Assembly: GCA_035578175.1 (NCBI GenBank)
Contig: JAQMRL010000014.1
Span: forward strand, 16,440,274 to 16,504,273
Source of the DNA: Catonia carolina
Lineage: Eukaryota > Arthropoda > Insecta > Hemiptera > Achilidae
Direction of reading: 5' to 3'
DNA: 64,000 nucleotides
Shown here in pieces: positions 10,966-21,638 of this stretch; position 1 is the stretch's first letter; each line of letters opens with the position of its first letter. Both the position numbers and the translations under genes were made by a program. The notes under the pieces are model-generated. The model was given only the letters and a program-made list of their open reading frames with translations. It was not told the origin of the DNA and did no database searches.

Positions 10966-11222
10966 GTGAGATGAGGTGATATATTTTACGTGTAAATAAG
11001 GGTAGTCTTGTACAACCTCAGGCCGACCGTTCTTGATATGTATTGTTAATTGAATCCTAACCATCAAAATACACCGGTAACCACTGTATAGTATTCAAAT
11101 ATATTATAAAAGTTACCTTAACTACAATTTGAACCAGGAACCTTTGTCTCCGAAATCAGCTGATTTGGTCAACGAATTGACCTCTAGACCAACCCGGTGG
11201 ATCTTCTTAAGGTTTAACCACG
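10966..11222 (-). mobile_element. tRNA-derived SINE, second family
   Basis: On the minus strand it starts TCCACCGGGTTGGTCTAGAG, has AAATCAGCTGATTTCGGAG and a degenerate B box (GGTTCCTGGTTCAAATT), then a body ending in the GTACAAGACTACAC type tail. A tail fragment of the same type occurs at 17337-17400. Confidence 0.65.
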
Positions 11223-11387
11223 GTTACTTTACTTGATGGTAGGGATCATCAACAATATGCGCAGTGATAAGCCCCGCCCTCTGACGTCACTGGTCACCAG
11301 CGACAGCCGACGCACGATACGTACCGTGTCAGTCTGTGATGTTTACTAGTCTTAATACGGTCTGTAATACTTTACTGGTCTTTAATA

Positions 11388-12830
11388 ATGATGTGTCGTG
11401 CGATTTCCGGGTGTTCTAATCACGATAGACACCAAAAGGAGTTTGGCATTAATAAGTTTCACTGTTTTCCAAAGGCTATTGAAACTAGATTGAAGTGGAG
11501 AAATGCTTGAAAACGGGCCGATTCATTTTCTGCTGATCGTAGTCCCGTGTGTTTAGTACATTTCGACGAATCGGATTATGTACGCGATTTAGTCTGAGTT
11601 CCATTAAAGGGGTAGTCAACTCAAGATGTTTTTTTTAAAATTTCGATTGGTTTTTGCATTTATTTGAAGTTTAAAATTTTCTGAAGCACAACATTTGCTT
11701 ACTTTGTACGTTGACAAAAAGTTATAAAAACTGTTTAAAATAAAGATCACTAGCAAGGCGAGTGAAATTATTCCTTACATATTAAGTTTTCCGGAAATGT
11801 AGTTTTTGCATGATTTACATTCTTGGGAATTAAATATTTTGGTTTGTATTGGAGATATTTGGATGTTTTTTTTTCAAATGTTCATAATTTCTTGCTCGAT
11901 TATCTGTGGAATGATTTTATAAAAACCTTAATAGGCATTTAGTTAAAAAATAACTGGTGAATACATAAAGTAAATGTTTTTGAAAATTTGGTTTTTCTTC
12001 AATAAATTTCTTGTAAGAAAAAATACATACTAGCGCATACAACAGATAATAGCCAACAATTTTCCGTATTTTGTAGCTTAAAAAAACATGTTGATATCTT
12101 TCTTGGTTTCTGAGATATTTGATTCCCTGTAAAAGCCCGCTTTTCTAACCTCACCCTTATATTAGGGGCTGTAATTAATTTTTTGGCTTGTTTCAAATGG
12201 AAGATCATTACTAGTAAATTACTCTTTCATTTAAAATAAATAATGATAAATTATAGCCAGAAGTTTTGATTTTAATTTTCTGGGTTGACTACCCCCTTAA
12301 AACGTGTCCTAAAGACGAATTCAGTCCCACATTTAAATTTGCCGATTTGTAGTGCCGTTCTACGTCCAGTAAACCCGACTTGTAGTGAACGGCAAAATCG
12401 AGCAGAGAAACGATACACTCATGATATTTTAAACTCATCATCCAATTAAAATACAGGCAGTTCACAAAATGAAGGGATAGCCGTAGAGAAAGGCCTGGTT
12501 TTAATGAAGAACCGCCAAATTTGAATGTTGCGCAGCCAGAGGAAACTGATCTGTTTAAACGTGAAAACGCCGAATTAAAAGAAAAAAACAAGTTACTTTT
12601 TCTTGAAGAGAAAAACTTCAGGCTTAAAGAAAAACAAAGAATTATTAAAATTAAAATCGATTTCCCGTGTAAACATACCTAAACCGCTGTGTTTGTAAAA
12701 ACAATGCAACAATCCTACCGTGAATTCACACCGGCCGAGTTGTTGGGGACCAGACTACGTCATCTTATATCTCACAGCAGCTGCGCGTGTCCTCTACCGT
12801 CTAGTATAGAAACCGTGGGTTTAATTAAAA
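11388..12830 (+). pseudogene. THAP-domain gene, degraded and interrupted
   Basis: From ATG 11388 the frame reads MMCRAISGCSNH..., then FHCFPKA...LKWRNA, a TGA stop, and SPVCLVHFDESDYVRDL. This is the C-x(n)-C ... C-x2-H layout of a THAP zinc finger with the usual FP, W and HF positions. THAP domains bind DNA and occur in host factors and P-element-type transposases. A 689-bp MITE splits the gene at 11608-12296. Afterwards traces continue (KRVLKTNSVP..., then a Lys/Glu-rich coiled-coil stretch at about 12550-12660, and EFTPAELLG) with frameshifts and stops. Upstream, a CCCCGCCC box and TGACGTCA at 11272-11290 may be promoter remnants. Whether it came from a P-like transposon or a host gene cannot be told here. 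Confidence 0.6.
11608..12296. mobile_element. piggyBac-like MITE with TTAA target duplication
   Basis: Ends are inverted: AGGGGTAGTCAACTCAAGA on the left and the complement of GGGGGTAGTCAACCCAGA on the right, with perfect TTAA at 11604-11607 and 12297-12300. There is no transposase ORF, so it would be non-autonomous. TTAA duplication is diagnostic of piggyBac-type transposition. It interrupts the THAP pseudogene. Confidence 0.75.
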
Positions 12831-12886
12831 AAAAATTAGATTGTGTAAAAAAATTATTAATTATAAATTCTAATTTTTTAATTTTT

Positions 12887-12920
12887 ACTTTCCCTTGCCT
12901 ATATGATTGTATAGGAAGGC
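12887..12920 (+). mobile_element. Family A 5'-end fragment
   Basis: ACTTTCCCTTGCCTATATG... through GTATAGGAAGGCA only; the rest of the element is missing. Confidence 0.6.
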
Positions 12921-13220
12921 ATTTTTTGTGGTAATGGAAATTGTACAATACACAAACTATGTATAAAAAGATAATCTTAAGCATTTGTACAAAGTAATTT
13001 TTATGTGGACGTGTAATATGTACGTTCTAAAACTAAAACTTTAATGTGGCTCAAATGGAGTATGTCTAAACACACCTTTTTATTAAACGCTTTTATTTAA
13101 CTTACTCTTGGATCCATCAAATCTTGCAACTTAAAATTTTAATACTTCTACCGTATCAATATGAATCAAACTTTGCACACTTGTTTATCTTCGATGACAA
13201 TACGCTGTGGAGGTGTTTGT
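12921..13220. other. AT-rich spacer
   Basis: No feature recognised. Confidence 0.4.
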
Positions 13221-14499
13221 AAAAAAAATTTAAAAAAAAATTAAAAAATTTAAAAAACGCTTTAATTTAACAATTACTTAAAAAAAGTAACTAAAAAGAA
13301 AAAAATAAAAAAAATTTACAAAAAAAAAATTACAAAAAAAATCACAGAAAAAAAATTATAAAAAAAATAAAAAAAAATAAAAAAAAAATTTTAAGAAACG
13401 CTATTATTTAACAATGATTCAAATAAAAAATGAACTAAAAATAAAAAATAAAAAAAAATTACAAAAAAAATTACAGACATTACTGTTACAAATAAAAGCG
13501 TGAATCCTGAATCCTGAATCCTGGTTGAGAGGGCTAAGAAGCCCTATGATGGCGACATCGTGTTAAGGAACACCTGGTCGCTCGGGGAACAATATAACAG
13601 AATAATTGCAACCTCAAGAAATTTAGGGGGAATTTTATAGTTTAAATAGGAAATAGGATTCTGGTTCGTGGGACATTGGAACTGGGACTTGAAAGGAGGT
13701 AATTTATTTTTAGAAGTTATTTGTGGAAAATTTAAATTAAGGGACAAGTGGGTTTAAGAGCGGCTCTTTTATTTTATTTTTCAGTGGCCTTTTTTCAGTT
13801 TTGTGGGAGGCCTAATATTTTGGTGAGGGGAAGGCATGCATTTTACTGAACGTGGACTAAAGGTATAATTTAAGGTAGGGGTTAGTTTATGATTTCAGGG
13901 GAGACGGAAAGGGTAGAGTTTGGCATAATCACCGGCCTTTTTATCTTCTGAGTGTTTATTAATTTAAAATGGCGGCTCTTTTCACCGTAGTGGAGTGATT
14001 ATGCATAGGAACATGGGGACAACTAGCAACTGGGGGGAGTGAGTCATACAAGTAGGAGGGGCATGGGTAAATAAGAGGAATACAGGGCAGAATAAAAATG
14101 TGGCAACTCTAAATTTTGTTAAGTGGGTCATTCTAAAATTTAGATAAAGTCGTGGAATGGTGGCGCATTAAATAAAAGCGTGGCGCATTTTTATACAACG
14201 AATATTTTACAATAAAATGCGCCACGCTTTTATTTGTAACAGTAATGTCTGTAATTTTTTTTGTAATTTTTTTTATTTTTTCTTTTTAGTTCATTTTTTA
14301 TTTGAATCATTGTTAAATAATAGCGTTTCTTAAAATTTTTTTTTTTATTTTTTTTTATTTTTTTTATAATTTTTTTGTAATTTTTTTTTGTAAATTTTTT
14401 TTATTTTTTTCTTTTTAGTTACTTTTTTTAAGTAATTGTTAAATTAAAGCGTTTTTTAAATTTTTTTTGAAAAAAAATTTTTTCAAAAAATTTTTTCTT
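13221..14499. mobile_element. Foldback element with ~280-bp inverted arms
   Basis: The arms at 13221-13502 and 14223-14499 are near-identical inverted copies, A-rich on the left and T-rich on the right, with shared landmarks such as GACATTACTGTTAC/GTAACAGTAATGTC and TTAACAATGATTCAA/TTGAATCATTGTTAA. The 720-bp centre has no coding content and includes a 22-bp perfect hairpin at 14170-14235. It is most likely a foldback-type or long-TIR MITE; ends and target duplication are blurred by homopolymers. Confidence 0.7.
14170..14235. repeat. Perfect 22-bp hairpin inside the foldback element
   Basis: AAATAAAAGCGTGGCGCATT.. at 14170-14191 pairs with 14214-14235 across a 22-nt loop. The 14223-14235 part is also the start of the right arm of the larger inverted repeat. 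Confidence 0.8.
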
Positions 14500-15270
14500 T
14501 TGAGACCGCAGTGGATCACTTGAGTCAGTTTCTGGGCACTCTCTTCTGGTTCTTTTCTTTGATTTTCCTCCAGTATTCTTTCATTCTGGCAGATCTTCTT
14601 TGCCTTGCTGCAACCAAAAAGATCACTTTCCTGCTTCCTCTTTTAAGTACCTTTTCTTTGGAATCTAATATTTTTATTGCCACAATGGATCACTGTAGTC
14701 AAATTTAAAAAGATTCTTCCTTTTCATATTCTTTAGCTTGATGTTCTGCCAGTATGCCTTCATTCGGGCTGATCTTGCTTGCCGAACTTCCTCTGAAACG
14801 ACCGGTTTCTTCCTGTTAAGGTTTGTTCTTCCATCTGATTTTGTTTCAAATCTACTTTCCTTATTTCTTAAGATTTTTAAAATTTCTGTTTTGTTTTCTA
14901 AATCATCGAAAGTTAATCCGAGTTCGATCATGTCTTCTTTGACATTCCGAATCCATGCTCCTGATGTTACCATTGGAAAGAGTTTTCTAATCATCTTGTT
15001 TAAATTTGTCTTTAGGTGTTCTGATAAGATGTCGAAGAAAATATATCCTTTTCGTCCTTATTGTATCTGTTATGTGTTCATTTTCTTTATAGATTTGTTC
15101 GTTTGTTTGAATTCTCCATTGCCCATCTACTTTGTTTTTCTTTCATATGCAGGTTCTTAGGATTCGTCTTTCGAGTTTTAGGACATTGTCTATTGCTTTT
15201 GTCTTGGTCACGTTTGCTAATGTTTCGCTGTCATAATGTAACTTGTGGTTGTATAACTGTTTTGTAGTGT
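14500..15270 (-). pseudogene. LINE ORF2 C-terminal fragment
   Basis: On the minus strand, traces read ..LYGSET-like (degraded), LERRILRT, KRIYFFRHLIRTP, then an open stretch at 14994-14674 with WIRNVKEDMIELGLTFDD and RQARSARMKAYWQNIK. These match the region after the reverse transcriptase in insect non-LTR elements. The terminal RSARMK-YW module occurs twice (about 14800-14697 and about 14620-14537). Several frameshifts; non-functional. A family A copy starts at 15280, next to it. Confidence 0.6.
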
Positions 15271-15279
15271 TTAATTTTT

Positions 15280-16264
15280 ACTTTCTCTTGCCTATATGAA
15301 TATATAGGAAGGAAAGTATTGTTTTCATGTCGATTTTTCGAAATCGAGTTTTCACCGGATCTATACGTTTTCAGACCCCCTGAACCCAAAAAACATGTTT
15401 TTAGCGATTGGTCTGTGTGTGTGTCTGTGTGTCTGTGTGTGTGTGTGTGTCTGTGTGTGTGTGTGTCTGTGTGTGTGTGTGTGAACAGAATATCTCAAGA
15501 ACGGAACATCGTACGAACTTGAAACTTGAAACTTAAGTTACATACCACTACCGGACGCGACACGAACATTTTCATCAAAATCGGTCAACCGGAAGTAGTA
15601 GTTTATTCGTATAATTTTTCATTTTTTTGCGATTTTCTCAAAAACTGGTCCTACGATTTTTTTTAAAATCGCCTATTTTACTCAATTTTTTATTCTCTAC
15701 AAGATAGGGTAGGCGCCATGTTTGCTGAAATTCTCGGTGAGGCTGTTTTCACGTAAAAACGTTGTTTTTTTAAGATTACGGCTTTAATATAAATTTTAGC
15801 GCAAAAACTTATATAATAAAAGTTGTAGAGAATTTAAAAACCTACAACTTCTGTTTCAAACATTTTTTTGTATAACGCTTAGTTTAGCGGTAATTTGCGA
15901 TTTTCTGTTTTTTTTCTCACGAAAACGTGAGAAAAATCGATTTTTTTAACATTTCGGTCTTAGTATGCATTTTACGACAAAAGTATATATAATAAAAGTT
16001 ATAGAAAATTAAAAGATCTACAACTTTTGTTTAGAGCATTTTTCTCTACAGAGCCTAGTTTAGCGTGAAAGCGTGATTTTCCGTATTTTTAAGCCAAACT
16101 GAGTTCGATTGTCATTTTGCGTCATTCACTCATGATTAAAATAAGGTTATGTTTTTGAGGCTAGTTTTTGTTTATTTCTAATATTTTATTAATAATGTTA
16201 GGTTTATTATTAATCATTTGCATTGGCAAGAGAAAGTTGTGTGAGTGTTTCACACCAGATTTTT
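15280..16264 (+). mobile_element. Family A element, full length
   Basis: Runs from ACTTTCTCTTGCC with TATATGAATATATAGG to GTGTGAGTGTTTCACACCAGATTTTT. GT tract with CT interruptions at about 15412-15482. A near-consensus copy. No long direct repeat was seen at its flanks. Confidence 0.85.
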
Positions 16265-16877
16265 GTTTATATAGATAAGGATGTTTTGTTGTATGCGTTT
16301 TTGGTTATTTGTTGTGATTTAGATAATTTTTTTCGACTCTCTTCCTACGCTATGTTTTCTTTATTGTTGTGGGTTATGTGTTCGCCTACTATTGGTTTCA
16401 TAATCATAGACACCCTAGTTTGAACCCTTGCATCTCCAAAACTATGAGTCAGATTTCAACATACTTTACATCAAAATTTAGCTCATTTTATTCTGCGTTG
16501 ACCCATAATAGTCCTATATTTTTAATGTTGTTTAAAAATTGCCATATCGAGGTTGGAAGACAAAAAGACTCGGTTTTTTGCTACCGCAACAAATTTTATG
16601 CGTTTAGAGGCGTGTAACTCGATAATTATTTTGAGCGAAAAGTTTGAAATTTTAACACAACATAGACAATTATATTCTTACAGCGTGTACGAAATTTAAA
16701 ATTTGCACGTTATTTAAATTTTGATTTATTAACAATATTCTGAACCCTTGCTATTTCGGTAACCGCTCAATCGTTCGGCTCGGGCAAACTATCGTTTTAT
16801 TCAGCGTAAAAAACTTTGTACAGATGTGTTAATAACATGAAATATTGATTGGCTAATGTTGTGGTAGAATTTTTGAA
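16265..16877. other. Unassigned spacer
   Basis: Two short open frames (16223-16423, 16369-16617) have no recognisable content. The minus strand near 16300-16420 faintly resembles LINE sequence, but not enough to call. Confidence 0.35.
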
Positions 16878-17068
16878 ATTTTGAAAAATAGACTGGGTAA
16901 TGCGGGGGATGGGCACTACTATCCATGTTGACAGTTTGTGCACGTGACATCCTGTCGGACTGACTACCTAAATTGACAGACTCCATTGTCAATCCAGGTA
17001 GACAGTCAGATTCAGGCAACGTGGATAGTAGTGTCCACCCCCCGCATTACCAAGTCTATTCTTCAAAA
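16878..17068. repeat. Palindromic (snapback) element, ~190 bp
   Basis: TTTTGAAAAATAGACTGGGT.. on the left pairs with ..CAAGTCTATTCTTCAAAA on the right. The arms continue inward through GCACTACTATCC/GGATAGTAGTGT and an imperfect stem to the centre near 16987. Non-coding; a MITE or imperfect inverted duplication. Confidence 0.65.
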
Positions 17069-17226
17069 GGTTGGTTTTTTGTATCGCTCACTCATGATTC
17101 AAATTAAGTTGTATTTTAGGTTAGTTTTTTGTTTGTTTCGAATGTTTTATTACTAATGTTTGGTTATATTATTCATTATTCGCATTGGCAAAAGAAAGTC
17201 ATGTAAGTGTTTCCCACCAGATTTTT
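17069..17226 (+). mobile_element. Family A 3'-end fragment
   Basis: CACTCATGATTCAAATT... to GCATTGGCAAAAGAAAGTCA and CACCAGATTTTT. Its inner boundary coincides with the palindromic element. Confidence 0.75.
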
Positions 17227-17234
17227 ATCATTTA

Positions 17235-17400
17235 TTTTCATCTATCACACTTTTCATCGTCTGCAATATCAGTAATTGCAAAACAGTCAGATGTAAAACA
17301 AAAAAAAAAAACGACGTAAACGGAAGACGTAAAAAAATGTACAAGACTACACCTCATTTACACGTCATACACATCATCCTCATCTGAATGGGCCGTGGAT
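17235..17400 (+). mobile_element. Two SINE 3'-tail fragments
   Basis: 17238-17312 resembles the tail of the 10649 SINE (GTAATTGCAAAACAGTCAGA..., A-run). 17337-17400 resembles the tail of the other tRNA-SINE family (GTACAAGACTACACCTCATT). Heads are missing. Confidence 0.5.
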
Positions 17401-17403
17401 TGC

Positions 17404-18178
17404 TTTTTTTGTCATCAGTCTCTCGACTGGTTTGATGCAGTTCTCCAAGCTGTTTCATCTTGCGCAAATCGTTTCATATCAACATGTAACACCTTCCATG
17501 TTTTGTAATTTGCTTTATATATTCTAACCTTTGCCTCCCCCTACAATTCACTGCCTCAATATTACCCTCCATTATTGATAGAACAATACCTGGATGTCTT
17601 AAGATATACCCCACTAGCCTATCCCTTCTTCTGGTAAGATGCTGTCATAAACTTTTTCTTTCATCCACTCGTCTAGGAACCTCTAAATTACTTATTTTGT
17701 CTACCAACCTAATCTTTAACATATTTCTATAACACCACATTTCAAAAGCTTCTATCCTCTTCCTTTCTACAGCCCCTATTACCCACGTTTCGCTCCCGTA
17801 TAATGCTACAAACATAGTGTTTTAAGAAATTTTTCCTAATATGTAAATCAATGTTTGTAGTCAGTAAGCTCTTTTTCATTTCGAAGGCTTTTCTAGCTTG
17901 AGCAATTCTACTTTTGATATCACTTGTGCTTCTACCATCCTTTGTTATTTTACTCCCCAGATAGCAGAATTTCCCAACTTTTTGTATATTTTCGTTGCGT
18001 ACTTTTGAATTTCCCATCTCTTCTAAACCACTCTTGCTACTGCATAACATTTTCGTTTTGTTCTTATTAATTTTCATGAAGTAATCCTTTCTCATGATCT
18101 CATCCATTCCATTTAAGATATCCTCTAGTTCTTTCTTTATCGTGCTACGATATCAACGGCGAATCGGAGTTGCTTATT
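17404..18178 (-). pseudogene. LINE fragment (RT C-terminus to 3' end), family L1
   Basis: On the minus strand the reading goes ..DEIMRKDYFMKINKNKTK, FCYLGSKITKDGRS, RIAQARKAFEMKKSLLTTNI, RKNFLKHYV, then past RT to the 3' end CCAGTCGAGAGACTGATGAC plus an A-run. YLG-SKIT and the RKAF motif are typical of the region following the FADD box of non-LTR reverse transcriptases. The palm catalytic part is absent (5' truncation at about 18178) and frameshifts break the frame. Same family as 27487-27965, 47696-47757 and 60277-61193. Confidence 0.75.
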
Positions 18179-18179
18179 C

Positions 18180-19057
18180 TTCTGAATTGAACGGATAACA
18201 ACGTACACATGTGAAATAATCGTTGTGCCAAATATAAACCGGTAAATGGCGTAGAGTAACTTAAAAAAGTTAATTAATAATTTTTTATTAGTTGAAGTGA
18301 TAACCGGAAATTTATAAACCGGAAGCAGGAAACATTTACAAAAATTAGTACCACCTAGAAGAAAATATTTAATTTATATTACAATTTAAATTATTCAATG
18401 TTATTTACTTTTTTCAGTAAGGTGGTCACCATCGTGTTTATCCTTTCTAAATGAAAAAATTAAGCAAGTTGCCTCGTATCCATCGGGGAATTTTCATGGT
18501 GATCAAATATAAAAATAAATAAAGTTATTTTGTAAAGGTATAGGTAGGTAACCCGTATAATGTTTAAGTGGAAGGTTATTTAAACGTAGATTTAATGAGA
18601 GAGATAGTGTGTGTGTATGAGAGAGATACATCTATGTACGCAACAAACAAGCAAGGTTGATTTCACCTACCTAACCTTACCTACCACTCGTAACCTAACC
18701 AACACAACAACATAGAAATGTAAACAAACGAATAAACAATCCTTGACTGTGCATTGTGTGTTACGTTGTTTATGTTATACACATATTTATGCTGATTAAC
18801 GTTTATATCGAATAGAAATTTCTCTGACGCCACCGACAACAATTTTAAAAACAATGCTGACGATTCTATATGCTTACCGTTTGGGATTTGATGACCTTGA
18901 TAGAATGCCGGCCGGCATGTCACATTTTAAACTAGTCTCTTTCACTTATTTTTATAAATTTAGGCCAGTTGATCTATTGGTGCGCACCATACTGTGTAAA
19001 ATCAGAAGTATGACTCGTGGTGTAAAATTTGTGATATTCAGATAAAAAATTTCTTAC
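18180..19057. other. Unassigned AT-rich region
   Basis: A GCCGGCCGGC motif at 18907-18916 and a short GT/GA-rich stretch near 18600-18630. No gene recognised. Confidence 0.4.
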
Positions 19058-19428
19058 AGTCCCTGATAACAGGAAGGTGGAATTTTAAATTATTTGCACT
19101 CGATTTACTAGTTCTAAGGTTACAAAAATAGTTCTGTTTCTTATCACATGGTCAGCCAATTATATGACTGAAGCATTTTAAGAACAAAAAAGTTTGAGGT
19201 GTAAAATACACAAGTCAGAGTTATCTCCTATGAGAGTAATGAATGTCATTATACAGCCAGACCGTGTGGTGAATGAAATGAAGATGTCATTTTCAGAGTG
19301 AGAAGTAGATGATTTTCAGAGGGCCTGGCATCCTAATAAGCATACTTTTACACTCAGTTAGGAAGGCATTGATAAACCAGGTCACTCCTCGTTTTACTTA
19401 GTAAAGCCTCTAGAGGTTCAACCCATCC
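19058..19428 (+). mobile_element. Family B retroposon, degenerate
   Basis: Matches family B from GGAAGGTGGA.. to AGGTTCAACCCATCC. The CTGATGACC tail is replaced by the start of the purine-rich tract. Confidence 0.75.
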
Positions 19429-19970
19429 AGGCGGAGGAGGAGAAGAAAGAGGAAAAAGAAGAGGGAGAAAAAGAGGAGGAGGAAGAAGAAGAAGAAGAAG
19501 AAGAAGAAGAAGAAGAGGAAGAGGAAGCAGAAAAAGGATAAGAAGAAGAAGAAGAAGAAGAAGGAGTAGAAAAAGGACAGAAGGAGAAGAAGAAGAAGAA
19601 GAAGAAGAAAAAGAAGGAGAAAAAGAAGAAGAAGGAGAAAGAGAAGGAGAAGGAGAAAAAGAAGAAGAAGGAGAAGGAGGAGAAGGAAAAGAAGAAGAAG
19701 AAGAAGAAGGAGAAGAAGAAGGAGAAGGGAAGGATGAGGAGGAGGAGAAAGAGAAGAAGAGGAAGGAGGAGCAGAAGAAAAAGGAGGAAAATGAGAAGGA
19801 GGAGGAGGAGAATGAGAAGAATAGCAGGAGGAGAAGGAGGAAGAGGAGGAGAAAAAGGTGAAAGAGGGGAGAAGGAGGAGGAGGGGAGGATGAGAGGAGG
19901 AGGTAGAGGAGAAGAATAGCAGGAGTAGGAGGAAAAGGTGAAAGAGGCGGAGAAGGAGGAGGAATTTTAG
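19429..19970 (+). repeat. ~540-bp (GAA/GGA)n purine tract
   Basis: Almost pure purine on the plus strand, mixing GAA, GGA, GAAGGA and GAGGAG units. A 61-codon Arg/Glu ORF at 19734-19919 is an artefact of this repeat. Confidence 0.95.
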
Positions 19971-20386
19971 GACTGCTTGGCGGTTAGTGAGGAAGTAACC
20001 ACGATCTGCCGTCCTTTAATATTTATGTAATTCAAATTGAATGTTGCGCTATAAAAGTAATTAGATAATATAACAATAGCTTCAAAAACCTCCAAATAAG
20101 TAATTCGGGATTTACTATTACATAAATAGTATAACCTATAATTACTCTCATATAATTTTATTGTTTAATATGAGAAAGATTTACAATCTTAAAAATGATA
20201 CGATCTTCTGATTACAAAACATCTTAAGATCTCATGGCCCAAAAATAATAATTTACTGACTGTAAAAGACTCCCTTAAGTAAACCAGGTACATAATGGAA
20301 GATCAAAGAACGGTATAAAAATAAACTGTCTTGCTCTTGTAGACGAACTAGCAATCGTTTCTAGGGACTCGGTAACAACAATATTG
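19971..20386. other. AT-rich spacer
   Basis: No feature recognised. Confidence 0.4.
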
Positions 20387-20607
20387 TTGTTTAGGTCATC
20401 ACCAAAGAGGCTGGTTTGAATCTCTTGACTTTTACAAAGTAAAACTAGGAGTGAGGTAGTTTACCTTTGCCTTTATTGAGTGGAAAATTTGCTTATTAAT
20501 TTGCCAGGCCCTCCGAAAAGTATATACTTTCCCCCATGCAAATAACATTTTCATTTTATTCACCACAGAGTCTGGCTGTACAATGAAATTCATTACTCTC
20601 AGAGGGA
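20387..20607 (-). mobile_element. Family B retroposon, 5'-truncated
   Basis: 3' tail (TTGTTTAGGTCATCA on plus strand) through TGAAATTCATTACTCTCAGA; the head is missing. Confidence 0.75.
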
Positions 20608-20875
20608 TTGGCATGCTTCTACTAACCAATCGATCAAAACTTTATAATAACCTATCAATTCATTTCTGAAAAACTGAATTTAACCTTCTCGTTCGTGTAG
20701 ATATATTCACTACGTAATTTTGTGGTTGTTGTTTCGATTATTTGCTGGTTTGAACCTCCAGAGGTTGTACTAAGTAAAACGAGGACTGATGTGGTTTACC
20801 ATTACATTCCCCGTCACTGAGTTGAAAAGTATTGTTATCAGCATGTCAGACCTTCCGAAAAGCATCTACTGTACG

Positions 20876-21638
20876 CGCGCCAGCTCATGATCTCTGTCGC
20901 CTGGGGAAGTGGGGCGGGTGGCGTAATAGAATGTGAGTAATATATTTGTCTTATGGGGCAGTGCAAAAACATTTAGTCATCGTGTAAATATTATTATTAT
21001 TATGTCTTATGTATTAATTTATTATAGGCCTACTTATTATTGCTTTTCACAACGGATACACGTGTCACAATATACAGTTGTATATTTGTGCTTGTGCGTC
21101 TCGGATGTGTTAATCATTATTCATGATTTTTGATCACTAAAGTGATTTTTATTTTGAAATTTAAAGTGTGTTAACGTGCCAAAAGTTATTTGTTTTGTGT
21201 TAGGTAAATTTCAAAGTGTATTTTTCATACCTTTTGTTTTATTTTAATATGTCTTTTCGGAAAAATAAAGCGGTAATTCACTCGGAAGGGCGACAAATTA
21301 TTGTATCAGTTATAAAAAACTGTGATGAGGAATCGCGTAAAGGAGCGTACCTGCATCCCGTTAAAAATAGGCCTATAAATTAATGTTATGAAACATATAT
21401 TTTTTAGTTTCCTTATTTTCTATGCTACGTACATATTTTAATTCCTGAGGACTGCAATACAATGAAAGAAAAGTAAAAGAGTTACTATATTATAGAATAA
21501 ATTGAAATAATAAAACAAAAGGTTACTTTATAATGACAAGAACATTATGATAAATGTTTTTTTTATGAATAGTATAATCTTTCACTGCATGCCGTAACAG
21601 AAATTCCTCACACGGATCACGAGCTGACGCGCTTATAG
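20876..21638. mobile_element. Unclassified TIR transposon remnant
   Basis: Ends are imperfect inverted repeats: GCGCGCCAGCTCATGATC (left) and the complement of GCGCGTCAGCTCGTGATC (right). A possible TACT target duplication surrounds it. It sits cleanly inside a family B copy, so its ends are well defined. It encodes a short N-terminal fragment (21249-21383) but no transposase core. Confidence 0.6.
21249..21383 (+). CDS. Small ORF, possible transposon-encoded N-terminal fragment
   Basis: 44 codons from ATG 21249, beginning MSFRKNKAVIHSEGRQIIVS and ending with TAA at 21381-21383. The stretch VIKNCDEESRKGAYLHPV faintly recalls the N-termini of some insect transposon-associated proteins, but I cannot name a family. 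It lies centrally in the TIR element. A downstream exon or the remainder of the gene may have been deleted, and the context suggests the element is non-autonomous. Confidence 0.35.
   Translation: MSFRKNKAVIHSEGRQIIVSVIKNCDEESRKGAYLHPVKNRPIN

Noticed and set aside
15280..16264. Long flanking direct repeats at the near-consensus family A copy
   Set aside because: I compared about 100 bp on each side and saw no matching sequence; the left flank is LINE and the right flank is unassigned.
19734..19919. Arg/Glu-rich 61-codon ORF
   Set aside because: Product of the purine-rich microsatellite.
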